Position numbers and translations under genes: made by a program. Under the pieces are notes generated by a model, which was not told where the DNA came from, searched no databases, and saw nothing but the letters and a program-made list of their open reading frames with translations. A stretch of DNA of 64,000 nucleotides from the NCBI GenBank assembly GCA_023052935.1, contig CM041298.1:116977977-117041976 (forward strand), given 5' to 3'. This document shows positions 22,644-32,332 of the stretch, piece after piece (positions within the stretch are counted from its first letter, which is position 1; the number at the start of each line of letters is the position of its first letter). The DNA comes from Piezodorus guildinii. Its lineage: Eukaryota; Arthropoda; Insecta; Hemiptera; Pentatomidae.

Positions 22644-23084
22644 TATAATAGATTATTTAATAAAACACGTGTTTGTATGGAAATTTAATTTAATTAACAA
22701 TTTGATTGTTTATTTATTTATTTAACGTCACTTTATGCTGCTATGGCTAATCGGACGATGCTACAGTGGGAGTCCTAAATTTTGCCTATCCAGGTTTTAT
22801 TAGGATAGGGATCTTTAACGAGTACCTGACATCGTACCGGCTCGGGACCACCTTTTAACGTCCCCTTCGAAGGACGGCGTAACTAAGGATTTTTTACTCC
22901 CATTAAAAAATCCTAGGACCACCTGCGGGGTTGAACCCGTGACCTTTGGCATGGGAGGCTGTTACGCTAGCCACCCAGCTACAAGTGATCCCACAATTTG
23001 ATTGTTATCTTTAAATGTATTTAAAATTCTAAAATTGATTTTAACAATGGAGGTTAGTGAAAGTCGTGTGTTGTGCACACAAGA
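22644..23084 (-). repeat. TCTGG repeat 5' part interrupted by SINE-1
   Basis: Minus-strand piece running into the copy that ends at 22643. It resumes after the SINE at 22993 and closes with GTTAGTGAAAGTCGTGTG and a diverged TCTTGTGTGC terminus. The SINE is flanked by a 14 bp duplication of this repeat. Confidence 0.8.
22711..22992 (-). repeat. SINE-1, complete tRNA-derived SINE with 14 bp TSD
   Basis: A 282 bp minus-strand retroposon flanked by ACAATTTGATTGTT at 22697-22710 and 22993-23006. Read on the minus strand it starts GGGATCACTTGTAGCTGGG. It has an A box-like TAGCTGGGTGG near position 12 and a B box-like GGTTCAACCCC near position 58, one mismatch from consensus. This is the internal RNA polymerase III promoter arrangement of tRNA-derived SINEs. 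A unique body follows, then a TAAATAAATAAATA tail (22711-22725). The tail equals that of LINE-A, suggesting LINE-A supplied the reverse transcriptase. Confidence 0.92.
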
Positions 23085-23660
23085 TTTTCAAAGTGTTTCC
23101 TAAAGAACACATTTCCCTTGAATATTTGATTCTAAAAAATACTCATAAATATATTTTAAAACATATCAGACGGATGATTAGATTTAACATAATGCTTTTC
23201 GATCATGAAATAATGGCTAATGCATGTATATAGCTGCTCATGGTCATTACTGATGACTATTGACGCTAAAACAATGAGATAACATTATTATATGTCACTG
23301 AGTTTGAATAATATTGTTTGCCGTCGTCATAATTTAAAATCTAACATGACAACGCGGGTCCCTCATTAAAAGATAGATTAATCAATAACAGGAAAATAAT
23401 TTTTATGTTACCGACAGTGATGAATTTAATAACATTTCAGCGGCTAAAATTATTTATAATATTTTAAATAAAACAAGAGAGGGTTTAAACTATGAGATGC
23501 CATGGGCATTTATGGAAGAACTACAAATATTTTATTTAATTTCCCAAGGAATCCAATATTGCATTCCTACCCAGAGGTGATTTGTTTTTTATAATTAACT
23601 TATGGATTTTTCACACATAAAAGAAATAGTTAATTTTGAACAGAAAAAAAAAATATAAAA
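23085..23660. other. Unique AT-rich sequence, nothing recognised
   Basis: No ORF of note and no repeat match within the window. Confidence 0.4.
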
Positions 23661-23769
23661 CTATATATATATATATATATATTATTATATATATATATAT
23701 ATTATTAACCCACACACACACACACCACACACACACACACAACCACACACCACACACACACACACACAC
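23661..23769. repeat. TA then CA microsatellites
   Basis: TA runs at 23663-23703, followed by interrupted CA runs at 23709-23769. They lie directly upstream of a LINE-C copy. Confidence 0.9.
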
Positions 23770-23779
23770 TATTCGCAAT

Positions 23780-24795
23780 CTACATCAATGACCTCCCTCT
23801 CCATATTAATCACTCTGAATACACCACCTCTATGCTGACGATTTTCAAGTATACCTTTCCTTCCCACCTTCCGACCTATTACCAGCTATAAAAAGATTAC
23901 AAGAGGACTTAAATTAAATAAGTTACTGGGATGTAATCAATAAGTTAAAACTAAATGTTGAAAAAACAAAATGAAAACTGTTCCTCATATCCCAACCCCG
24001 TTCCTAAATAGTACTATAATGCTCCATCCGACTGTCAGGAATGTTCGAGTAACCATCGACCAAAAACGATCCTTCAAAAATCATATTTTCGAAATCTCCC
24101 GTCGTTCTCTTTTCAACCTTAAACATAAAGTGACTGTATTCCCTCCTCCATATACTCCCGCATGAAACGCGAAAACTCCTCATCACCTCTCTAATATATC
24201 CCCACTTAGAGTATTGCTGTGCGGTATACGGTAGGATACTGAGGATCTGAGGATCTCGAGGTAGAAAAAAAACTGCTTAAATAATTGCTTTGTCCGATCC
24301 ATCTTCGGGTTCGCTAGGTCCACCTCCGTATTCTAATTTTATGACGAGTTGAAGTGGCTTTACCCTTCTAATCGTCGCAAGTATTTCCTTTCGTCATTCT
24401 TTTACCAAGTTGTACAGGTCTTCAGATGTATACAATACGAACCGCCGAACTGCACATTTATATAGGTCCTTTCTTATACGATCCTCAATCCTATGGAATT
24501 CCATCCCTCTCTTCATCTGTCACTCAAATTCTCTTTCTACCTTCAAATCCCGCACATTTAATCACTTAATGAATATCCAGGCTCAATAGAATTGCAAATA
24601 AGCTGTTTATTTAATTTAATTTATTTTTGTTGTTGTTTTTTTTCCATTTAAATATAATAATTTCATATCAGTAATTATTAACTTGTTTATATGTATTTAA
24701 TTTACTCCAAGTCTCCAAAGCACATTTTGTAAATTCTGTATATTTTATTATAAAGGGACATGTCCCAGGATAATAAAGAATTTACTTATTTATTT
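23780..24795 (+). pseudogene. LINE-C, RT to 3' end, heavily decayed
   Basis: The plus strand begins with IYINDLPLHINHSEYTTSML, the RT segment around the catalytic YADD box, which is lost by a frameshift just after. The later C-terminal blocks (RRKYFLSSFFYQVVQVF-like, SYGIPSLSS) are scattered over three frames. It ends with GGGACATGTCCCAGGATAATAAAGAATTTA, the LINE-C 3' signature (written here in full only as a landmark of the tail). Many stops. Confidence 0.8.
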
Positions 24796-24799
24796 ATCT

Positions 24800-25082
24800 A
24801 GATATTGATATCATCTAGCGCCTTTTTTTTTTTTATTACTACACATTCCATACTCGGCCTATTTTTAAATTAAGCCCTATAAATTATACTAGACAACTAG
24901 CAACTTTTGCACTAAATCTGGGTTATCTGTTCTCTCGATCTTGTTTAAATTAAGAGATTGACATGGACGACGCCAAACACTGGTAAGGTTGTTCTTGGTA
25001 TGATATTAAGTGCTTTTTAGTCTCACAAACAGTATTTTAAAAGCTCAAAGGTAATAGTGGTCAATGAAGAAAAGAATATTTT
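24800..25082. other. Unique sequence, nothing recognised
   Basis: AT-rich with a T run at 24827-24837. No feature. Confidence 0.4.
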
Positions 25083-25094
25083 AAAATTTGTAGA

Positions 25095-25918
25095 CTATCA
25101 GCCATTGAAGAATGGTGACAAAACTGGAGAATCAAAATAAATCCTAATAAATCCCATCAAATCACCTTCACTCTACGTCGTAAGCCTATGACTTCCTGCC
25201 CCACCGTATCCTTTAACAATATCCTACTTACTCCTGTTGAACAGATTCGGTACTTAGGACTCCACCTCGACAAACGCCTAACATGGAATCCTCATACTAG
25301 ACTGAAACGACAGGAAACTGCTCGTAGATACAGATTACTACAACACTTACTTGACAAACGCTCAAAACTTCCTACTTACTACAAAAAACTCATTTATATC
25401 ACAATTTTCAGGCCTATTTGGACCTATGGCATTGAGCTATGGGGGTCTACTAAACCATCGAATTCCTCTCGCATCCAATCCTTGCAGTCCAAAATCCTTC
25501 GTAAAATCCTCAATGCTCCTTACTTTGTTACTAATAAAATCATCCATAAAGACCTAAATATCCCATTAGTTGAAGACTTGGCCCGTTACAGATATACCTC
25601 TTTTCATTCCAAACTCCCTGCCCACTCAAACCCGCTTATCCGTGACCTCTCCTCCATATCTATTCCCGACAACCCACCGAGGCGCCTTAAAAGAAGATGG
25701 CCAAGAGACCTTCTAACATAAGACATTGGAGTGCTACCAATGGGTAGTTTCTTCTCAGGACTATCATGTGTACTAATCATATATAAAGCCTATTTACTTG
25801 TATTTATTTAATACAGTTGTAAATTTCTTTAAATAAATAAATGTTAGTAATAACAATTTTTATTGAGAAAATTTTACAATCTGTCCCAATAAATAAATAA
25901 AAAAAAAAAATAAATAAA
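25095..25918 (+). mobile_element. LINE-A 3' end plus about 70 bp transduced flank, with TSD
   Basis: A plus-strand Jockey-like copy. The insertion is bounded by AAAATTTGTAGA at 25083-25094 and 25919-25930. The LINE itself stops at an AAATAAATAAATG tail near 25843. A further ~70 bp, matching the antisense 3' end of another LINE family (LINE-H, cf. 29618-29720), lies inside the TSD before a second A-rich tail. This fits read-through transcription of downstream DNA at the source locus. Confidence 0.85.
25098..25721 (+). pseudogene. LINE-A ORF2 C-terminal region
   Basis: The best preserved LINE-A C-terminus; the part from 25188 to the stop at 25721 is open for 177 codons. Upstream, still partly readable, are WRIKINPNKSHQITFTLRR-type codons. 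Then come EQIRYLGLHLDKRLTW, the thumb-region block ETARRYRLLQHLL, YITIFRPIWTYGIELWGSTK and RRLKRRWPRDLLT. It is the usual end of Jockey-clade ORF2 and has no zinc knuckle. The first catalytic RT domains are absent through 5' truncation. Confidence 0.88.
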
Positions 25919-25930
25919 AAAATTTGTAGA

Positions 25931-26620
25931 GGACCACGGATGAAATGCTGGAAGCACCCGAAGTAGACTCTAGGAGAAAAAAAACAACTTAAAAAATGTC
26001 AATAAAGTGCTCTTTTAATGTGAGAAACTGTTTTACTTCCTTTTTAATTTCCCTGAAGTTAATATTAAAAAACACATGAAAACTTGTAATGGACAAGGAA
26101 ATACTGTCGACATCCAAAGCAGATTTTGAGAAAAAAAAAATATGTTAATGACTATAAAATGCTTTTTAAAGCGATAACAACTTTTTTTACTATTCTTATG
26201 ATTTTTTAACACTATAAAGCACTTAATATCACAGGTTTAAAATAGAAAGTTAAGCGAGTTTAGCGTCCAACAGGGCGATCCAATTAAAAAAAGATTGAAG
26301 GGAAAAGTTATAAATAATTAAAAACATAACCATAACACTAAATTAAACAAAAGCATGAACTATGTTGTTTTTTATTACAATCTATAAAACGTTTTCTCAA
26401 TTTTTATATAAACATTTTTTTTTTTCATTTTTTTTATTTATCTTATAAAGTTATTATTACCTATATATAGTTCTAAAAATAACATTTCAAATTAGTGTAA
26501 ACAATTGACAATGAATATTAACATTAAGTGCAACCATCAATATAATAAACAATACACTATTATAAATATTTTTATTTCTTGTTTTTTTTTTATTATTTTT
26601 TTTTTTTATCAATTTTAAAA
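25931..26620. other. AT-rich sequence downstream of the gag-like ORF
   Basis: No pol-like codons can be read on the minus strand past the end of the gag-like ORF. A and T runs are common. No second LTR was found here. Confidence 0.45.
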
Positions 26621-27712
26621 CTACATACATCTCGGACCGCTATCACTGTTGAGATTTTCATCTGGCTTCAACGTCCAGAGATATATTAAATCTTTTCTAA
26701 TGGATTTTACCATTTTGGGAATATTTCCTGAGGAAACCTTTTTTCTGGAATTCTTATTTAATTGAGGGGGTTTCATTACCTCTTTCGTTTTAATTATAAC
26801 ATTCTGTTTATGTAAACTCGCATTATAAGTTGATATTTTATTATTATAGTCGAGCGATTTATTATTTTTAAATTTTAATTTATCTTTATGGATAGCCGGA
26901 GGCTCCTTAGACTGGCTTGTCCTGTCATCATACATAGATTGTTTGTTATGTTTAAAGTTTTGATTTGACAGTTTGTTTAATTTAACTTTCGATTTAGCAC
27001 CAAATTGATTTACTTTTTTGATATATTTTTTCGAATTCCTTTTTTTTTCTTTAGTAAATTTAATACGATGTATAGAATATGTTTTTATTTTTTTGGATAT
27101 TTTGACATTTTTCTTTTTCGTTTTCGACCGATGTGATTTTTGTTTTGTTGAGTTTTCTTTTTCGATGTTCACAATGTTATTTAAATTACCCCACTTTGAA
27201 TTTTCTCTCTTATTTATTTCTGGATCTAAACTAAATGTTTTCCCGGTTTTGTCTCTATCTTGTTTTAGCGGTAATGTTTCAGAGTCTATTTTCTTTTCTT
27301 GAATATTAATTTTAGGTAATTGTTCAAATTTATTATTTGGAATTACAGATTTTATTTTTGGCTGTTCGTCAGCGTCATTGGACAACAAATGTTCTGGTGG
27401 AAAAGGTTTATTACAATTTGTCTCGGTTGGGTTATGATCTTTAAATTTACGTATTAGAATATTTAACAAATCGTCAATATTATTTAAATCATAAAACTTA
27501 ATTTTATCTGCGACTGTTTTAGGAAGGTGACATTTGGCCATCTTACATATCCTGAATTCATTAACGATTCTAAATGGATTATTTTCTGCACAAAAAGTGT
27601 CTTTAATTTCTTTTACGTTATTTATGAAATTAAACAAAGTATGCGGTTTACCATCAAAGTACGGCATAGGCATATGCTCAAAGTCTGAGTTTCGAAAAAG
27701 TAACGATTCCAT
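26621..27712 (-). CDS. Gag-like protein of an LTR retroelement, 363 aa
   Basis: A complete open frame on the minus strand, ending just before long A/T runs. Residues about 15-95 (MPYFDGKPHTLFNFINNVKE, then RICKMAKCHLPKTVADKI and LLNILIRKFKDH) resemble the capsid N-domain of Ty3/gypsy Gag proteins, where an F-x-G-x4-L-x2-FI pattern opens the domain. From about residue 150 on the protein is very rich in Lys, Asn and Ser, without a CCHC knuckle. Upstream on the same strand lie a 445 bp leader, a primer-binding-site-like sequence and an LTR-like segment, the correct order for a 5' LTR and gag. No protease or RT follows. It could be a gag-only non-autonomous element, a 3'-truncated provirus, or a retained gag. 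Function would be RNA packaging if expressed. Confidence 0.7.
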   Translation of the reverse strand: MESLLFRNSDFEHMPMPYFDGKPHTLFNFINNVKEIKDTFCAENNPFRIVNEFRICKMAKCHLPKTVADKIKFYDLNNIDDLLNILIRKFKDHNPTETNCNKPFPPEHLLSNDADEQPKIKSVIPNNKFEQLPKINIQEKKIDSETLPLKQDRDKTGKTFSLDPEINKRENSKWGNLNNIVNIEKENSTKQKSHRSKTKKKNVKISKKIKTYSIHRIKFTKEKKRNSKKYIKKVNQFGAKSKVKLNKLSNQNFKHNKQSMYDDRTSQSKEPPAIHKDKLKFKNNKSLDYNNKISTYNASLHKQNVIIKTKEVMKPPQLNKNSRKKVSSGNIPKMVKSIRKDLIYLWTLKPDENLNSDSGPRCM

Positions 27713-28157
27713 ATTTTTTATTTATTATTATTTTTTTTTTCAGATATTAAAATCTTACTTATGTCTACTATAATTTAAATTTTACTTAAATTGTGCTCAG
27801 TTACAATCATTATCTGATTATAAAAAAAATTGATGTGATTTTTATACAGCTTATATTAGTATTAATAAAATGTCATACATTTTAAATGTTATCACAATTA
27901 AACAGCACATAAACAAACATATAAAATAAATAATTTTAAAACCTTACTGCGTTAGTTCTTAACATTCCTCCTGGATACCTGTGAAGTCCAGTGAGGTTCA
28001 GCAGGACATCTCGGGTGAGTATCGTCTTGACTGAAGGAGGTTGCGAGATGATCTTCTTACTTGGTGTCTATCTTCTTGTAGATCCTTCTCCAGAAGTATC
28101 TTCGTCCTCTCGGAAACTGCGAAGTCATTCAAAATCTAATTTGATGCTTGCAGTGCC
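27713..28157 (-). other. Leader between primer site and gag-like ORF
   Basis: Non-coding leader in element orientation. A CACAG-GTATCC stretch near 27974 would fit a splice donor, but no acceptor can be tied to it. Confidence 0.4.
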
Positions 28158-28171
28158 TGTCTCGGGCGCCA
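28158..28171 (-). promoter_or_regulatory. tRNA primer binding site of the gag-only LTR element
   Basis: The minus strand reads TGGCGCCCGAGACA, five bases downstream of the LTR end. TGGCGCCCGA is the start of Lys-type primer sites used by many LTR elements. Confidence 0.75.
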
Positions 28172-28176
28172 GTTAA

Positions 28177-28750
28177 TGAATCACACACAGTGAAGATATT
28201 AAAATACTGTTTTTATTATCAGAACAAAATGGATATTCAGAATACAATAAACTGTGCTGAGGAGCTAGGGTGACTACAAGTGTACATTCCGAGGTCTCCT
28301 TCTATGAGTGTGACACAAGTAAATGTTACAACTAGAGAGTGATGAGTTTTGAGGATCAAAGGGTATATATAGCAAGGTTTTGTAGAGGGGATGAGGAAGC
28401 GGCATGATGGACACTATAAAGGAAGTGCTTCCAGATGTTGGGTTCTGTGTCCTAAGTACAGGTATGTGTTCTTTGTCGGTACTTGGCCTGTCCTTTCTAG
28501 GTTTATGGGTGACACCCTCAGGTATAGAAAAGGAAGTTATTAATAATTACTGTATATTATTTATAAGTTAAGTCTCATTCTATAACTAAGGTAAAGGGCG
28601 TAATTTAAAAACGCTGCAAATTGTTACATAATGGTTTATAATTTAGAAATAACTATATTAGGGCATAACTGTTTATAAAGATATTTATAGACTGTTAATC
28701 AATATGAAAAGCAACAAATGATTCAAAGGAAAATGGTCTACCGTATCACA
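28177..28750 (-). mobile_element. Probable 5' LTR of the gag-only element
   Basis: In element orientation it begins TGTGATACGG and ends GTGTGATTCA (TG...CA, short inverted ends), then a 5 bp spacer and the primer site. About 574 bp. No partner LTR was seen in the window, so the outer boundary rests on the terminal motif alone. Confidence 0.6.
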
Positions 28751-28864
28751 ACTGCTAACTTCAAAACGCTATATATCTGCTATTTCAGATCCGATTTCAA
28801 TGAATGTTTTTTTCGTTTTGAAGAAAATTTAATTATCTATCGAATAAAATTAACAACGAATTTC

Positions 28865-29180
28865 TGAGGAAATAGTAAAAAGGTGCAAAATGCATGGTAT
28901 AAAGTGGCAATTCTCGTCGGTTCATTTTGATGGCAATTATGCTGTAATAATATTCTAGGTATTTTTTTAAATGTGAAATTTTGGTTTCGTTTGCTATGTT
29001 GTTTTAGAGATATGCTTATCATATATAGACCCACCGACTTTTTTTCGGGACTTGATCATTTGGACATAAGGGACCCTAGAATGTGTATTTCGGCTAAAAA
29101 CCCAGATTAGAAAATGTTCAAGTTAAAAACACCTTATCTTATTACATATTACATATATAGGTAAGTGAAGGTAATAAAAA
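28865..29180 (+). repeat. TCTGG repeat, 3' half
   Basis: Shares AAAAGGTGCAAAATGCATGG, the TTTTTTCGGGACTTGATCA block and the end GGTAAGTGAAGGTAATAAAA. It has the alternative 3' end (CATATATAG-GTAAG) instead of the symmetric palindrome. Confidence 0.75.
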
Positions 29181-29193
29181 TTGAGCATCTCTA

Positions 29194-29238
29194 TCTATCT
29201 ATCCATCTATATTTATATATATATATATATATATATAT
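29194..29238. repeat. CTAT and TA microsatellite
   Basis: A TCTATCTATC run followed by a TA run. Confidence 0.85.
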
Positions 29239-29617
29239 AATAACGCGATTTTGGTCTCCACTAACTCTCTCTTAACTACAAGACGGATATTGATATGGTT
29301 TTCACCATAATTTAGGGCACTCTTTCTTCAAGGTTTATTAGTAAAATTTATTGCAATTCAGCTGTTCTTTAAAAAATCAGTTTTCTCTACCCGTCATAAA
29401 AAAAGTATTCCTGAAATATAGGTAAAAATATAGATGTATTATAAACCGTTGGAAAACACAAGATTTTAGAAAAGTAAATATGCAATAAAAGAATTCTTAA
29501 AACTTAATATAAAATAGTCGTAAGCTCATATACTTTACATTAATAAAGATAAGATAGTGATAAACCTAATAGGGTAAAATTACATTTATACCAATCAACT
29601 TTATTTATATGGGAAAA
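29239..29617. other. Unique sequence with a weak TCTGG-repeat trace
   Basis: About 29430-29500 resembles the antisense middle block of the TCTGG repeat, but weakly. Otherwise no feature. Confidence 0.35.
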
Positions 29618-29830
29618 TTTTTTTTATTTTTTATTTTTTTATTTTTATTCATTGAGCAATATTACAATCTGTCCAATTCAGGACATTTTTAATAGTGATA
29701 ACGTACAACATTCATACTCATTCACACGATATATACAAAACTATAAATTTATATAATAATAATAATAATAATAAAATATACATATATACAAAATAAAATC
29801 AATAAAAATATATACAATCATGGGAAAATT
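29618..29830 (-). mobile_element. LINE-H 3' tail (uncharacterised retroposon end)
   Basis: The minus strand ends with GGACAGATTGTAATATTGC and an A-rich AATAAAAATAAAAA tail. The same end occurs at 25855-25895. No coding part is visible here. An AAT/ATA run lies at 29755-29775. Confidence 0.5.
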
Positions 29831-29847
29831 AAATTTTCCTTTATCTC

Positions 29848-30412
29848 CAGGGAGAAATAAAGACCCGGTTAAAGGTGGGAAATGCGTGTTATTATTCAGT
29901 TGCTAAATTTGCTTAGCTCGCGGCTTTTGTCTAAAAACTTAAAGGTTAGAATTTATAAAACTATTATTCTTCCGACGGTTCTTTACGGATGTGAAACGTG
30001 GCCGCTTACTTTGAAAGATGAACAACGGCTTAAGGTTTTCGAAAATAAGGTACTGCGTAAAATATTTGGTCCGAAGAGAGATGACGCCACTGGGGAGTTT
30101 AGAAGGTTGTACAACGCGGAATTGCGGAGCTCGTACCCTGTGAATATAATTGAGTTGATAGCATAGCGGAGACACAAATTGTCGCGTAAAGTTGTTGGGC
30201 TTGGTGAGGAACGGATTCCGAGAAAGTTGGTATTTCGCTGAACCGACTGGTAGGCGTCCGAAAGGTTGGCCGAAGCGTCGATGGGAGGATTGCGTTAAGG
30301 CTGATCTCGGGGGGTTGGGTTTGTCCGGCGAACACTGGACGAGTCTGTGCAAGCGAAGTTTGGTGGTATCGGCATCGAACCTTCGGTAAGCCTATTATTA
30401 TAATTATTATTA
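29848..30412 (+). pseudogene. LINE-B (RTE-like) 3' end with probable 8 bp TSD
   Basis: Plus-strand sister of 18271-18763. It encodes SRLLSKNLKVRIYKTIILP, YGCETWPLTLKDEQRLKV, FENKVLRKIFGPKR and NIIELIA in one frame to 30166, then shifted frames with RPKGWPKRRWEDCVKADL. It ends in an ATT-type tail. TTTATCTC occurs at 29840-29847 and 30413-30420. These codons are the RTE RT C-terminus. Confidence 0.88.
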
Positions 30413-30420
30413 TTTATCTC

Positions 30421-30923
30421 TGCTTCACTTTAAAATAACAAACAAATAAACTTAACCAATTGCACTTTTCGTTCCAGTAAACTAAAACTCTCAAAGCGAT
30501 AAACTCTAAATCGGTCGGAGAGAGCTTTTTTAAACATGAACAATACTTCGTTCAACTTGCACCATTACGAAGCAGGGACGGTGTCAACAATGTTTAAAAA
30601 ATTATTTGGTGTGATAGTAACATATTAAGTAGTGTATTTTAACAGGTACATGCATTAGTATAGTTTATATTAATATTGATGATATGGTGGATCAGTTTGG
30701 CTTCATCAATGGCTTCTCAAGAGAGTTAAGTTTCTTCATTATCCAATTTAAAACAGATAATGTAGGGCCTTGAGAACTCCCCACTTATTTCCTACTTAGG
30801 GGACCAACGAATTAAAGTGTACTTAGGCCAAGACTTGAAATTCTTTGGAGGATGTACTACCAACTTCGTGAACAATGAAGAGAACTTTAATCTCTTAGCT
30901 GTTCATGGCTTTGGAATATCATT
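30421..30923. other. Unique sequence, nothing recognised
   Basis: No ORF or repeat match. Confidence 0.4.
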
Positions 30924-31332
30924 TTTTTTTTTTTTTTTTTTTTTATAATTTATTGAAATTTACAACTGTATATTGTAATACATCAAGTAAATATGCTGAT
31001 AAAAGATAGTTTACATGAAAAACACGAAGAGAAACTGCCCATTGGTAGCACTCTAGTAATCAATCTAAACAAGAAGGTCTCGAGGCCATCTGCTTTTCAG
31101 ACGCCTCGGAGGATCGTGAGGAATGGAAGAGGAAGCAAGGATTGAAACTAGTGGGCTAGAGTCGGGGTGGAGTTTGTCATGGAAGGTTTGATACCTCGCA
31201 GGGACCAAATCAGCTACAAAGGGAATATTAAGGTCTTTATGGATCAGCATATTCGTAACATAATAAGGAGCGTTGAGGGTTTTTCGAAGGATTTTGGATT
31301 GCAAGGATTGAAGACGGGAAGAATTTGATGGA
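30924..31332 (-). mobile_element. LINE-A 3' end
   Basis: Begins with a T run (complement of the poly-A tail, 30924-30943). It encodes on the minus strand MQSKILRKTLNAPYYVTNML, HKDLNIPFVADLV and RRLKSRWPRDLLV (31304-31065). It ends abruptly at 31332, where LINE-B sequence begins in the same orientation. Confidence 0.88.
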
Positions 31333-31640
31333 ATACCTTAGTCTCGAAAACCTTAAGGCGTTGTTCATCCTTAAAAGTAAGCGGCCTAGTTTCACATCCG
31401 TAAAGGACCGTCAGAAGAATAATAGTTTTGTAAATTCTAACCTTTAAGTTTTTAGACAGAAGCCGCGAGCTAAGGAATTAAACAACTGAATAATAACATA
31501 CATTTCCTGCCTTTAAGCGAGACTTTATTTCCTCGTGAATTTCATTTTTTCTCGTTATCGTTGAACCTAAATACTTAAATTTCTCTACGTGTTCAAAAGT
31601 ATGCCCTGCTATATCAATATGGCCCAATATCATAACCCTA
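31333..31640 (-). mobile_element. LINE-B (RTE-like) internal fragment, joined to LINE-A
   Basis: The minus strand carries the RTE segment from the FKYLGST-type block through SRLKAGN and KNLKVRIYKTIILLTVLYGC to KDEQRLKVF. It lacks the 3' end and ATT tail. Its junction with LINE-A at 31332/31333 has no tail or TSD. Confidence 0.8.
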
Positions 31641-31686
31641 TATATAGATATATACCAATATCAATATGTCCCATATATTTTGTATA

Positions 31687-32229
31687 TGGGCCATTCTTAG
31701 CAAAACGTACAAGCGGGTGCATCTTTCTTGAAAATTTCAAAATGATCTAACGATGGTTTTTGATCGTCTAAAAGGGTTAAGACAGTCCTCGCCTCTTTCA
31801 TCTGTTAAATATTTAAAAAAAACGATATAGTGTGAACCAGAATATCTCTTCATACGAGAGCAGTAGGTTCAAAGGAAAAAAAAACAACAACATTCGTTTC
31901 ATCATTGGTGCACCTTCTGTGAGGTGCGCTAATGACGGGTGCGTCAATGACGAATCGAAGGTTTTCCAAAAAATTTTCTCTCCAAAACAAAGTATCAAAA
32001 TAAAAAAATACATCAATCTACTTAGTAAGCTGAACCCTATCACGGGAAAATAGAAAAATTAATCAATTAAAAATAACTAGCAGAGGTAGAGTGTGTGCGA
32101 AAATGACGGCCAATAAAAATACTCTCACTCACTAGTTTACGTCTTCCCTCCCTGCCGCCGTGAAAGATACAGAAGGCGACGAGGGAAATCATTAGGACAG
32201 CGTTTGCAAGTTTCGTTGAGAATGGCCCG
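31687..32229. mobile_element. MITE-like element with ~33 bp TIRs and TATA flanks
   Basis: The left end TGGGCCATTCTTAGCAAAAC and the right end (reverse complement CGGGCCATTCTCAACGAAAC) are imperfect inverted repeats of about 33 bp. TATA lies immediately outside each end (31683-31686 and 32230-32233), fitting a TA-type target duplication of the Tc1/mariner superfamily. The 543 bp in between has no transposase codons. The frames at 31813-32053 look spurious. Confidence 0.65.
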
Positions 32230-32332
32230 TATATCTAGTTAAATAGGTTTTTTTTTTGTTTGTTTTTTTTTTAATAAAAAATTATTTTATTGTTCTATCG
32301 GCCAGACATGTATATATTGAAGTGTATATTTA

